Below the pieces are notes generated by a model. The model was not told the origin of the DNA. It saw only the letters and a program-made list of their open reading frames with translations, and did not search any database. A stretch of DNA of 64,000 nt, from NCBI GenBank assembly GCA_903845195.1, contig CAIMWO010000018.1:35174-99173 (forward strand). Reading direction: 5' to 3'. Shown here piece after piece: positions 36,368-44,656 of this stretch. The number at the start of each line of letters is the position of its first letter. Positions within the stretch are counted from its first letter, which is position 1. The DNA comes from an uncultured Phycisphaerales bacterium (GTDB lineage Bacteria; Planctomycetota; Phycisphaerae; WQYP01). A program made the translations under genes and the position numbers.

Positions 36368-39334
36368 TCAGGTGAAGGCCTTAGTAGCGAGGGCCTTGGC
36401 AGCTGCGAGGGCATCGCTGACTTTGGCGGTTTCCTTGCCACCGGCCATGGCGAGTTGGGGACGTCCGCCGCCGGAGCCTCCGACGAGGGGGGCGATGCCT
36501 TTGACCCAGTCGCCGGCTTTGAGTTTGCCGATGAACGGATCGCCGACGCCTGCCAGCAGGTTAACCTTCGGCGGCTGCGGGTTGCCGTCCTTGTCGTTTT
36601 CGACGATCACGCTGGCCAGGAATGCAGCGACGTTGCCTTGCGGATGCTTCTTCTTGAGCCAATCCCAGGTGTTGCGGAGGGCATCGGCATTGGCGTCCGG
36701 GACGGAGGCGACGACGAGCATGACGCCGTTGACCGATTCGGCGGAGGCCAGCAGCGCTTCGGCATCGAACGAGGCGCTGGCTCCTGAAGCCTGACCCTTG
36801 GCCCCTTCGTTTTTCTGCCAATTTTTATGGCGCGTCTGCAGATCGGCGATCGCGGCCTGGGCGCGGCGTTTGAGACGAAGCGGAATGTTGGGCGCGGCGA
36901 GAGCCTTCTGAATCGCGGCAATGTGATTGGGGAGATTGGCTTCACTGGTCTGAGCCGACGCGGTCAGCAGCGTCTCGACGACCTGCGCCTGCGTGGCAGC
37001 GTCCTTGGCTCCCGGACCGGTCAAGGCAACGATGCGGCGAATGCCTTTGCTCACCGACTCTTCGCTGGTGACGACGAAGCGCTCGATCTGTTCGGAATTG
37101 GCCAGATGCGTGCCGCCGCAGAACTCGATGGAGTATTGCTTCCACTGGGTATTGGCGGGGTCTTTGAGCAATTCGCTTACCGGTGCGCCGACGGAGACGA
37201 CGCGGACCATCGCCGGGTATTTTTCGCCGAAGACGGCCCGCAGACCGAATATTTTGAGCGCCTGTTCCTGCGGGGCAACTTCCGTGTACACAGGCAGCTT
37301 TTTCGCGATGCCCTGGTTGACGAGATCCTCCACCTTGGCGAGTTCATCGTCGGACATCGGCTTAGGATGCACGAAGTCGAAGCGAAGTTTGTCCGGATCG
37401 ACCAGTGATCCTTTTTGCTGCACGTGATCGCCGAGGGTTTCGCGAAGCGCCCAGTTGGCCAAGTGGGTGCCAGTGTGATTTTTTTCGATCGAGTCGCGGC
37501 CGTGAGAACCGCCGTCGACGTTGAGGGTGGCGCCGTCCGCCACGGCAATCTTGCCGGTCTTCACGTGTCCGATATGGAGGACGAAGCCGCCGACGGCGCG
37601 CGTCGTCTCGACGATAAAGATGCCGCCGGAATCGGCGCGGATTTCGCCTTTGTCGCCGACCTGGCCGCCCATTTCGGCGTAGAAATTGGTTTTGTCGGCG
37701 ATGAGGGCGATCTGCGCATTGGCGCGGGCGTCGGCCAAATCAGTCTGAGTTTCGAGGGTGGCGCCGTTCCAGATGGCGCGGAGGGTGGCGCGGGCCGGGC
37801 CGCGTTTGAACTTAGGAGAATCGTCGGTGGGATGCACGTTGAGCTTGGCGAGTTCGTCGAGGATGTTGGGCGGCAGATCGTAAACGGCAACGCCGGCGCC
37901 CTTGTCGACGCCGCGAGAACGCTCCTTGGCTTCTTCCATGAGCTTGTCGTAACCGGCAAGATCGACGGTCATTCCGCGTTCCTCGGCCATGATGCGGGTG
38001 AGGTCGATGGGGAAGCCATAGGTGTCGTAGAGCTGGAAGGCGTCTTCGGCGGAGATGGCTCGTGGTCCGTGATCCGTGGCCCGTGGTCCGTTGGCCGCGG
38101 CTTCTTCAAAAAGTGCGATGCCGCGGCCGAGGGTCTTGCCGAAACTGATCTCTTCATCCTTAATGATGTCGATGACGTGCTGGGGACTCTTCTTCAATTC
38201 GGGAAACATGTCGCCCATCGTGTCGACGACGACGGGGACGAGTTTGTAGAGGAAGGGTTCATGCAGGTTGAGTTGCTGGCGGCCGAAGCGGACGGCGCGG
38301 CGGAGGATGCGGCGTAAAACGTAGCCGCGGCCTTCGTTGCTGGGGACGGCGCCATCGGTGAGGGCGAACGTCAGACAGCGCAAGTGATCGGCGATGACGC
38401 GGAAGGCGATGTCGATGCGCAGCTGCGGGTTGGCCGATTCGAGCGCCGGGTCGGCGGCATTGGTTGGGGGGAATTGGCCGGTGTATTTCAGATTTGAAAT
38501 TTTCGAGATCGAATCAAAGAGCGGCGAGAACAGGTCGGTGCCGTAGTTGTCATCCTTGTTCTGCATCACCTGGCAGAGGCGTTCGAGGCCCATGCCGGTG
38601 TCGACGTGCTGGGCGGGAAGCGTGGTGAGGTGCCCCGCGGCATCGCGGTTGTACTGGATGAAGACGAGGTTCCAGATTTCCATGACGCGCGGGTCGTTGC
38701 CGTTGACGGGGGCGCGGCGGCCGGCGGTGACGTCGGCATGTACTTCCGTTTCGGGGCGGCGATCGATGTAGATTTCCGTGCATGGCCCGCAGGGGCCGGT
38801 GTCGCCCATTTCCCAGAAGTTGTCTTTGCCGAAGTAGTGAATGTGGTCATCGGACTTCAGGCCGAACTGTTCCCAGTTGGCGACCTTGCGCCAGATGTCG
38901 GCAGCTTCGTTATCGCGCGGGATGCTGTGCTTTTCATCACCTTCAAAGCAGGAGACGTGGAGGAACCGCGGGTCGAGCTTGAGGACCTTGGTGAGGAGTT
39001 CCCACGCCATTTCGATGGCGCCCTGTTTGAAGTAGTTGCCGAAGGACCAGTTGCCGAGCATTTCGAAGAACGTGTGATGGCGGCGGGAGCGGCCGACGTC
39101 ATCGAGGTCGTTATGTTTACCGCCGGCGCGGATGCATTTCTGGGTGTTGGCCACACGCGGCCAGGGAGCCTTCTGCACGCCGAGGAAAAACGGTTTGAAC
39201 TGGTTCATGCCGGCGTTGGCGAAAAGCAACGTCGGATCATCGTGCGGCACCACGGACGACGATGCCACAAAAGCATGCCCATGCTGCTGCACAAAAAAAT
39301 CGATGAACTGTTTACGGATTTCTGCGGACGTCAT
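36368..39334 (-). CDS. alaS: Alanyl-tRNA synthetase
   Basis: Charges tRNA-Ala. The class II catalytic domain starts with EIRKQFIDFFVQQHGHAFVASSSVVPHDDPTLLFANAGMNQF. The editing domain shows HTGTHLANWALRE and CGGTHLANSEQIE, the metal ligands of AlaX-type editing. A C-terminal DHHA1-like domain ends in GGSGGGRPQLAMAGG. The start giving MTSAEIRKQF has GGAG upstream and is preferred over the 27-codon longer frame. At 988 aa it is longer than usual (about 870-900). Part of the excess is the insert ANGPRATDHGPRA in the loop before ISAEDAFQLYDTYGFPIDL, coded by a heptamer array. Function should be intact. Confidence 0.97.
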   Translation of the reverse strand: MTSAEIRKQFIDFFVQQHGHAFVASSSVVPHDDPTLLFANAGMNQFKPFFLGVQKAPWPRVANTQKCIRAGGKHNDLDDVGRSRRHHTFFEMLGNWSFGNYFKQGAIEMAWELLTKVLKLDPRFLHVSCFEGDEKHSIPRDNEAADIWRKVANWEQFGLKSDDHIHYFGKDNFWEMGDTGPCGPCTEIYIDRRPETEVHADVTAGRRAPVNGNDPRVMEIWNLVFIQYNRDAAGHLTTLPAQHVDTGMGLERLCQVMQNKDDNYGTDLFSPLFDSISKISNLKYTGQFPPTNAADPALESANPQLRIDIAFRVIADHLRCLTFALTDGAVPSNEGRGYVLRRILRRAVRFGRQQLNLHEPFLYKLVPVVVDTMGDMFPELKKSPQHVIDIIKDEEISFGKTLGRGIALFEEAAANGPRATDHGPRAISAEDAFQLYDTYGFPIDLTRIMAEERGMTVDLAGYDKLMEEAKERSRGVDKGAGVAVYDLPPNILDELAKLNVHPTDDSPKFKRGPARATLRAIWNGATLETQTDLADARANAQIALIADKTNFYAEMGGQVGDKGEIRADSGGIFIVETTRAVGGFVLHIGHVKTGKIAVADGATLNVDGGSHGRDSIEKNHTGTHLANWALRETLGDHVQQKGSLVDPDKLRFDFVHPKPMSDDELAKVEDLVNQGIAKKLPVYTEVAPQEQALKIFGLRAVFGEKYPAMVRVVSVGAPVSELLKDPANTQWKQYSIEFCGGTHLANSEQIERFVVTSEESVSKGIRRIVALTGPGAKDAATQAQVVETLLTASAQTSEANLPNHIAAIQKALAAPNIPLRLKRRAQAAIADLQTRHKNWQKNEGAKGQASGASASFDAEALLASAESVNGVMLVVASVPDANADALRNTWDWLKKKHPQGNVAAFLASVIVENDKDGNPQPPKVNLLAGVGDPFIGKLKAGDWVKGIAPLVGGSGGGRPQLAMAGGKETAKVSDALAAAKALATKAFT
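38062..38096. repeat. Heptamer array, GTGGTCC family, in frame inside alaS
   Basis: Five tandem units GTGGTCC, GTGATCC, GTGGCCC, GTGGTCC, GTTGGCC. On the alaS strand they encode GPRATDHGPRA in a loop just before the conserved ISAEDAFQLYDTYGFP. Unit sequence differs completely from the smc and AONS/KBL arrays but the period is again seven. Confidence 0.9.
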
Positions 39335-39506
39335 AACGCTTGAAACTCCTGACTCAATCGAGCTCATTATTGTAAGGGAAGGGTGGGCGACAGGCGAATG
39401 CCGGGGTTGCGTCACGGCGATTTTTCATTGCGTCCTTTCTTGCGGCAAATGATAATCCCGGTGGGGAGTTGTCTAACAGATTGTCTTTCGCTTGAAGGAG
39501 CACGAC

Positions 39507-40274
39507 ATGAAAAAGCTGCTGAAATGGGGTTTGATCGCCGTCGGGGTGCTGGTCGTTTTGATCGTTGTCTTCTGGCTGTTCTTCCTGAACGGTGCGATCC
39601 GCATCGGCGTGGAAAAAGGCGGCATGTATGCCACGGATCGCACCACCACCCTGAATGCCGCGAATCTTTCGATCATGAACGGCACGCTCGATCTCTCCAG
39701 CCTGAGCATGGACAACCCCAAAGGCTATTCCATGCCGGTATTTCTCAACTTGAAGGAATGCAAGGTCACCGTGCAGCCGAGTTCACTGTTGGCCGGCACC
39801 GTGAACGTTCCGGAGATTTCCATGGATGGCCTCGAAATAACGCTGGAACAGAACGGCCTGAAGAACAATCTCGCCGAAATTCTTGATGTCATTCAGCGGA
39901 AGACTTCCGCGGGAAACACTACCGGCAACACCCAGGGCGCCAGTTCGCCGGGCAAGAAACTGCAGATCGGCGTCATCCGCATGACCGGCACGAAGGTGCA
40001 CATCAAAGCGGTGACGGAAATGACGCTCGATCTGGGCCCGATCGAAATCAAGGAGCCCACGAATCCGGACGGCCGGCCGATGAAAATTGCCGACGTCATC
40101 GGCAAGGTGCTGATCAGTGTTGCCAAGCAGATTGCGGATAATCCGCAGGTACCCGGCGGGCTCAAGGACGGCCTCGGCAGTGTCAACAAGTTGTTCGGCG
40201 ACAGCGGCAAGCAGTTGCAGGGCGGACTCAATGACGCGACCAAAGGCTTGCAGGATATGTTCAAGAAACATTAA
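39507..40274 (+). CDS. AsmA-like membrane-anchored protein
   Basis: A single N-terminal membrane helix (LLKWGLIAVGVLVVLIVVFWLFFL) leads into a periplasmic domain. The segment KGGMYATDRTTTLNAANLSIMNGTLDLSSLSMDNPKGY and VTVQPSSLLAGTVNVPEISMDGLEITLEQNGLKNNL resembles the beta-rich repeats of AsmA/DUF748-type envelope proteins, which are linked to phospholipid transport between membranes. Assignment is from pattern only. The C-terminus is Gly/Gln-rich and helical. AAGGAG precedes the ATG giving MKKLLKWG; the track's start is five codons earlier. Divergent from alaS. Confidence 0.7.
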   Translation: MKKLLKWGLIAVGVLVVLIVVFWLFFLNGAIRIGVEKGGMYATDRTTTLNAANLSIMNGTLDLSSLSMDNPKGYSMPVFLNLKECKVTVQPSSLLAGTVNVPEISMDGLEITLEQNGLKNNLAEILDVIQRKTSAGNTTGNTQGASSPGKKLQIGVIRMTGTKVHIKAVTEMTLDLGPIEIKEPTNPDGRPMKIADVIGKVLISVAKQIADNPQVPGGLKDGLGSVNKLFGDSGKQLQGGLNDATKGLQDMFKKH

Positions 40275-40283
40275 GTACGGGTG

Positions 40284-40352
40284 AATGACCGATGACGCAA
40301 TGCCCAATGACCAAGGCCTGATTTCCTTGCGTCATTGGGCATTGGTCATTGT
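40284..40352. repeat. Inverted pair of heptamer arrays, AATGACC family
   Basis: The left arm reads ATGACCG, ATGACGC, AATGCCC, AATGACC, and the right arm TTGCGTC, ATTGGGC, ATTGGTC, ATTGTGT. The arms are complementary over a perfect 13-base core (AATGCCCAATGAC) plus CAAGG/CCTTG around an eight-base loop, so a long hairpin can form. It starts nine bases after the AsmA-like gene and ends just before the transporter start. Confidence 0.85.
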
Positions 40353-40375
40353 GTGATTCCAAGACCACTGACGTT

Positions 40376-41671
40376 ATGCCGGAAACTTTTCCAACTACTC
40401 TGGCCATCTCCCACACGTGGGACTGGGTGATTTTTGCGGCGGTGTATGCCGGGATCGCCATCGGAACGATTCCGTTTACCCGCCTCAATCGCTCGGCGAT
40501 TGCACTGCTGGGTGCGATCGCAGTCGTGGCCATCGGGCGGCTGTCGTTTACCGATGCGGTCGGGCATGTGGATTTCGCGACGCTGGCGTTGCTGTTTGCC
40601 TTGATGGTGATCGCCGCGATGCTGCGGGTCGCCGGCTTCTATACGCGGATCATCGAGTGGATCGTTTCACGCGCGCATAAGCCCTGGACGCTGCTCGTGG
40701 GGGTGATCGCCGCAGCGGCAATTCTTTCGGCGATCTTCGCCAACGACATCATCTGCCTGGCCTTTGCCCCGGTATTGTGCGTGGGACTGCAGAAGGCCGG
40801 GCGCCGGCCGCTGCCGTATCTCATCGCGCTGGCTACCAGTTCTAACATCGGGTCGGCGGCCACGATCATCGGCAATCCGCAGAACATGCTCATCGGGCAG
40901 TCGGCGCATCTTTCCTTTGGCCACTATTGCCTGATCGCCGCTCCGCTGGTGCTGGCCTGCCTGATCCTGAATGTGCTGGTAGTGGCCATCGTTTACCGCA
41001 AGACGCTTTTCACCGCGGCAGAAATCGCAGTCGTCGGTCCTCAGCACGCAGAACTCGTTGTCCCGGACTTTCCCTTTCGTCCCTGGCAAGTCGCCAAGAC
41101 ATTGCTGATCATGCTGGGTTTGATGCTTGCATTTCTCTTCACCGGCGTGCCACGGGAAATTTCGGCGCTGGTGGCCGCGGGGCTGGTGTTGATTTCCCGC
41201 ACGCAAGATCCGCGGAAGCTGTTTGCACTGGTCGACTGGGAGTTGATCCTGCTTTTCATCGGCCTGTTCGTGGTTATCGGCAACGTACAACAGCAGGGCC
41301 TGATGCAGCAGGCATTGGATCACATCACGGCCCAGGGCGTGCAGATCTACCAGCCGGTGCCGTTCTCGTTGATCACGGTGGCGCTGTCCAACATCGTCTC
41401 CAACGTGCCAGCGGTTCTGCTGCTCAAGCATGGATTGGCCGTGCCCGCCGGTACAGCCGATCCCGTGACGTACACGTGGTACCTGCTGGCGGTGGTTTCA
41501 ACATTTGCGGGGAATTTCACGCTGCTGGGATCGATTGCGAATCTGATCGTCGCCGAGCAAAGCAAGCCACATGGAGTAAAGATGGGATTTGTCGAATATC
41601 TGAAGGCCGGGGTGCCGCTGACGATTTTGACAACCGTTTTGGCCGTGGTCTATTTTGGTTGGCTGGTGTAA
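40376..41671 (+). CDS. SLC13/ArsB-type anion transporter (ion transporter superfamily)
   Basis: About 11 hydrophobic segments. The conserved halves are recognisable: LFALMVIAAMLRVAGFYTRIIEWI, ANDIICLAFAPVLCVGL, then TSSNIGSAATIIGNPQNMLIGQ, and the matching second-half SNIVSNVPAVLLLKHG and GNFTLLGSIANLIVAEQ. These SN-type hairpins bind substrate and cation in the family. Substrate could be dicarboxylate, phosphate, sulfate or arsenite and cannot be fixed here. ATG giving MPETFPTT is chosen; the upstream TTG start of the track lies inside the repeat hairpin. Confidence 0.88.
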   Translation: MPETFPTTLAISHTWDWVIFAAVYAGIAIGTIPFTRLNRSAIALLGAIAVVAIGRLSFTDAVGHVDFATLALLFALMVIAAMLRVAGFYTRIIEWIVSRAHKPWTLLVGVIAAAAILSAIFANDIICLAFAPVLCVGLQKAGRRPLPYLIALATSSNIGSAATIIGNPQNMLIGQSAHLSFGHYCLIAAPLVLACLILNVLVVAIVYRKTLFTAAEIAVVGPQHAELVVPDFPFRPWQVAKTLLIMLGLMLAFLFTGVPREISALVAAGLVLISRTQDPRKLFALVDWELILLFIGLFVVIGNVQQQGLMQQALDHITAQGVQIYQPVPFSLITVALSNIVSNVPAVLLLKHGLAVPAGTADPVTYTWYLLAVVSTFAGNFTLLGSIANLIVAEQSKPHGVKMGFVEYLKAGVPLTILTTVLAVVYFGWLV

Positions 41672-41683
41672 CGACGGAAAGGA

Positions 41684-41756
41684 GTATCGGGGTGTCAGGG
41701 CCTCGGGATATCGGAGTTGCACACTCCGACGCCCCGAGACCCCGACACCCCCATAC
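41684..41756. repeat. Inverted pair of octamer arrays, TCGGGGTG family
   Basis: Left arm units TCGGGGTG, TCAGGGCC, TCGGGATA, TCGGAGTT have period eight. The right arm is complementary, about 28 of 34 positions pairing, around loop TGCAC. It lies between two convergent genes and could act as a bidirectional transcription block, but has no T-run. Confidence 0.85.
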
Positions 41757-41763
41757 CGTTTCG

Positions 41764-41931
41764 TTAGTGCTTTCCGGCCGGCGAAGGCTGGGGCGCCTGC
41801 GACGGGATCTTGAACAGCGTGGCGCAGTTCGAGCATTTCACATTCTTGCCGCGGGCCGTTTCGGGCACCACGAGAATGCTGCGGCACTTGAGGTTCGGGC
41901 ACATGATCCGAATGTTCTTGACGGGATTCAC
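41764..41931 (-). CDS. Small zinc-ribbon protein (MJ0042-type)
   Basis: A 55-residue protein. Two CxxC-like knuckles, CPNLKC and CSNC, are spaced 19 residues apart with ILVVPETARGKNVKC between, which matches the MJ0042 zinc finger frequently found in planctomycete proteins. GGAGG lies eight bases before a GTG, giving VNPVKNIRIMCP, so GTG is chosen over the TTG used by the track. The tail is Pro/Ala-rich. On its own it may be an RNA polymerase or ribosome-associated ribbon; no function is known. Confidence 0.75.
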   Translation of the reverse strand: MNPVKNIRIMCPNLKCRSILVVPETARGKNVKCSNCATLFKIPSQAPQPSPAGKH

Positions 41932-42091
41932 AGTATATCCTCCGAGTTGATGGGCCAAGCAAACGCATCATGCGTTGCCCTTCACACGGCTCATCGGATC
42001 GATAAAGCCGCCGGTTTAGACGCCTGAATGGAATATGTTCGGAAAAGGCTATGTGCAGGCCGAAAACGAGCCCCATTCACAACCATGAAAC

Positions 42092-42134
42092 AAAAGCCCG
42101 CACCGAGGTGTTATCGGTACGGGCTTCTTCGTTT
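42092..42134 (-). terminator. Intrinsic terminator, probably for the DinB-like gene
   Basis: AAGCCCGTACCGA TAACACC TCGGTGCGGGCTT on the minus strand is a strong stem with one mismatch followed by TTGTTTC. T-rich sequence on the other side suggests it could also work from the plus strand. Confidence 0.85.
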
Positions 42135-42168
42135 CTTAGCCAATGCTCCCTGTTCTGGGAGGTCTGCC

Positions 42169-42657
42169 TCAGAACATCACGGGCTTTCCGAGCTTTCTCC
42201 GCACGACCTGGATCTGCCCCATGTGCATCAGGACGTGACCGAGATTGAGTTGCACCAGATCGAGGGTCGTCGGCGCGAAGGCGCGGATGCGCTCGGGACT
42301 GGGCGCCGCCAACTGTTCCGGCGTGGCTGAACTCACCCAGGCAATGGTGGCGGCGCGAATTTTGTCGAAGAGTCCAAAGAGTTCGGCCTTGGTATTAAAT
42401 TTTGTGGGACTGTCGATCTTCGCGGTTTCTTTGGTGAATGCGTCCTCGAAGCCTGCGGGCAGTGGGACGGGCTTGGCGCCAACCGTGGACATGAAACGGG
42501 CCTCGGTATTGATCAGGTGCCCGATCTGCCACTGGGGGGTATTGGCACTGGGAACAGGCCGAACAAGCAGTTCTGCATCAGAAAAATCCGAGACCGTATT
42601 CTTCAGCCAATCGAGGTTGCCGCGTAGTGAGTTCGCCATGTGTTCCTGGATGGTCAC
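42169..42657 (-). CDS. DinB-like four-helix-bundle protein
   Basis: A small soluble protein of the DinB/YfiT group, metal-dependent enzymes of varied function. Visible is the expected histidine pattern: WQIGHLINTEARFM near residue 50 and LNLGHVLMHMGQIQVVRRKLG near the C-terminus, whose His residues would bind a divalent metal. Many relatives are thiol transferases (bacillithiol, mycothiol) or of unknown function. AAGGAG stands seven bases before a GTG, giving VTIQEHMANS, so that start is favoured over the ATG six codons upstream, which overlaps the ribosome binding site. Confidence 0.88.
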   Translation of the reverse strand: MTIQEHMANSLRGNLDWLKNTVSDFSDAELLVRPVPSANTPQWQIGHLINTEARFMSTVGAKPVPLPAGFEDAFTKETAKIDSPTKFNTKAELFGLFDKIRAATIAWVSSATPEQLAAPSPERIRAFAPTTLDLVQLNLGHVLMHMGQIQVVRRKLGKPVMF

Positions 42658-42859
42658 GGGATATCTCCTTGTCATTTAAAGACATGAAACGTCCATCATA
42701 TTACCCGTCATTGCGACGATTTCTACCAGTAGGGAATAATCAACGAAATGGACATAATTGCCCACAAAGAAAAGTCTGGCGTTTTTCCAAAAGATTGGTT
42801 CTATTAAGCAGATGAGGGGACACGTCTGAACTGATGTTGACCAAAAAAGGGGATGGATC

Positions 42860-43135
42860 ATGCCAGCAGTCGCACAAGCTCATCGTTTGGGTAAACAGGA
42901 TCTCGAAGACATTGCCGCCGGAAATCGCTGCGAAAAAATTGACGACATGGAATTTCTGGAAACGCTTGCCCACAAACATTGCATGATCATGCCACCGTGG
43001 ATCTATCACCTGAGTACCGATGGCAAGTTGGAAAAACTTACGCCCGTGCGCTATACGCAGGAGTACGATCTCGACAAGGCGTCGATTCTGCTGGGTGTGA
43101 TGCGCCGGCTGCATGAGCCGCAGCCTGTGCATTGA
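42860..43135 (+). CDS. Small protein of unknown function
   Basis: A 91-residue acidic-basic mixed protein without signal or membrane segment. I recognise no family. It has GGGGATGG before the ATG, a compact fold-like composition (MEFLETLAHKHCMIMPPWIYHLSTDGKLEKLTPVRYTQEYDLDKASILLGVMRRLHE) and coding-like base usage. The preceding 200 bases contain no gene; the rsmB gene is convergent. Confidence 0.55.
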   Translation: MPAVAQAHRLGKQDLEDIAAGNRCEKIDDMEFLETLAHKHCMIMPPWIYHLSTDGKLEKLTPVRYTQEYDLDKASILLGVMRRLHEPQPVH

Positions 43136-43206
43136 CACACGCCGCAGGAAGCATTGAGCCAACTCAAAGGGGGAATTCGGGGTGAAGTCCTGCGCCCGAT
43201 GCCTGC

Positions 43207-44595
43207 CTATTGCATGATCGCAAAATAGCCGCCATCATTTGTCGCCGCGATTTCATCGCTGAGCGATGGTAGCGTGGATTCTTCCTTGATCACTTTCAAT
43301 CCCTGCGGAAACTCTGCTGCGAGTTCCTCAATCAGTTTTTCGTTTTCGGCCGGATCGAGCGAGCAGGTCGAATAGATCAGCGTTCCGCCGGTCTTCAGAT
43401 AGGCCGCGCCCTGCGTGAGCAGGTTCTTCTGCAGCACGTGCAGGGAGACGTGATCCAACGTGACCCACCGCCAGCGGCTCTGCACGCGCTTGCCCATCAC
43501 GCCCGTGTTCGAGCACGGCACATCCACCAGCACGAGGTCAAACTGCCCGCCGACTTCGATTTCACTGGCCAGATCGTTCGCGGAAACGCTGCGGATGTTT
43601 TTGATGCCGATTTTTTGTGCGCGATCCATGAGTCGCGAGAGTTTGGCGACGTCCGTATCGCTGCTGACAATGAGGGCGTCAGGAAACGTACGCGCCAGTT
43701 GAATCGACTTGGTTCCCAGCCCCGCGCACAGATCCAGTACGCGCTTCGGCGGCGTTCCTGCGGTGAGGATCTCAGCCGCGGCACGCACCGGCCGCGCCGA
43801 CGTCGGATCCTGCGGGGAAAGAATTCCCTTGTTCACCAGCGTATCGATCGACTGGTTCCATCCCTCGGCGGCCACGAGAAACCGCTTGGCGCTGGCATGC
43901 GCCACGAGTCCCGCCATCGCCGGGGCATCCACGGCATCGGCATCGGCGCGCAAGGTAATCGTGGGCCGCTGGTTATTTCGCAAGAGCAGTTTCGCCGCAA
44001 GATCATCCTTGAAATGCCTGCGGAGAAAATCGACGTACATCCGCGGATGACTGCGCGTCGCGGCCAGATGACTGGTCGGTGCCGTCAGCGGATCGGGGAA
44101 AATTGCGGTATTCAGATCGACCTGCGTCGCAAAATCGATTTCAAAACTTCTCCGGCTCAAACCCCGCCGCGGCACCCGCGCCGGATTGAACCGCGTAATC
44201 CCCCGCAGCACCGCGTTGATCAGCCCCGACGCCTTCGCTGCCGTCTTGCTGCGCTTGGCCATGTCGACCGTCGTATCGACCGCGGCATAATCGCTCGTCC
44301 CGCCTTGAAGCAGCAATTGATACGCGCCGAGCCACAACAGCACCTGCACCGGATGATCGAGCGAATCGAGCGGCTGTTTCAAACGTGACGCGATGACATG
44401 ATCGAGCAGCCCCCGCCAGCGGATCACGCCCGTCACCAGATCGAACGCGAACGCCCGATCCCGCGGGGCAAGCGACGCCCACGCCTCATCGCCCATGCCC
44501 CCAGTGCCGCTGACGCGGTCCGGCAGCATCGGCGGTTCTGACAGCACGTGCCAACGTCCCAAGACTCGAAGTGCATTGTCGCGTGCCGTCAGCAT
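43207..44595 (-). CDS. rsmB: 16S rRNA (cytosine-C5)-methyltransferase RsmB/Sun
   Basis: Methylates a cytosine in 16S rRNA. An N-terminal NusB-like RNA-binding domain (ALRVLGRW..., FAFDLVTGVIRWRGLLDHVIAS, LLLQGGTSDYAAVDTTVDMAK) is followed by the SAM-binding core: VLDLCAGLGTKSIQLARTF, VDVPCSNTGVMGKR with one catalytic Cys, and LIYSTCSLDPAENEKLIE with the second. Length (462 aa) fits RsmB. GGAAG precedes the ATG. It lies next to an orphan histidine kinase on the same strand. Confidence 0.95.
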   Translation of the reverse strand: MLTARDNALRVLGRWHVLSEPPMLPDRVSGTGGMGDEAWASLAPRDRAFAFDLVTGVIRWRGLLDHVIASRLKQPLDSLDHPVQVLLWLGAYQLLLQGGTSDYAAVDTTVDMAKRSKTAAKASGLINAVLRGITRFNPARVPRRGLSRRSFEIDFATQVDLNTAIFPDPLTAPTSHLAATRSHPRMYVDFLRRHFKDDLAAKLLLRNNQRPTITLRADADAVDAPAMAGLVAHASAKRFLVAAEGWNQSIDTLVNKGILSPQDPTSARPVRAAAEILTAGTPPKRVLDLCAGLGTKSIQLARTFPDALIVSSDTDVAKLSRLMDRAQKIGIKNIRSVSANDLASEIEVGGQFDLVLVDVPCSNTGVMGKRVQSRWRWVTLDHVSLHVLQKNLLTQGAAYLKTGGTLIYSTCSLDPAENEKLIEELAAEFPQGLKVIKEESTLPSLSDEIAATNDGGYFAIMQ

Positions 44596-44656
44596 TCAAA
44601 CTTCCGATCAGAAAATGCCATTCTTATGACTTCGTGCGTTCGCGGTTCATTGCGTC

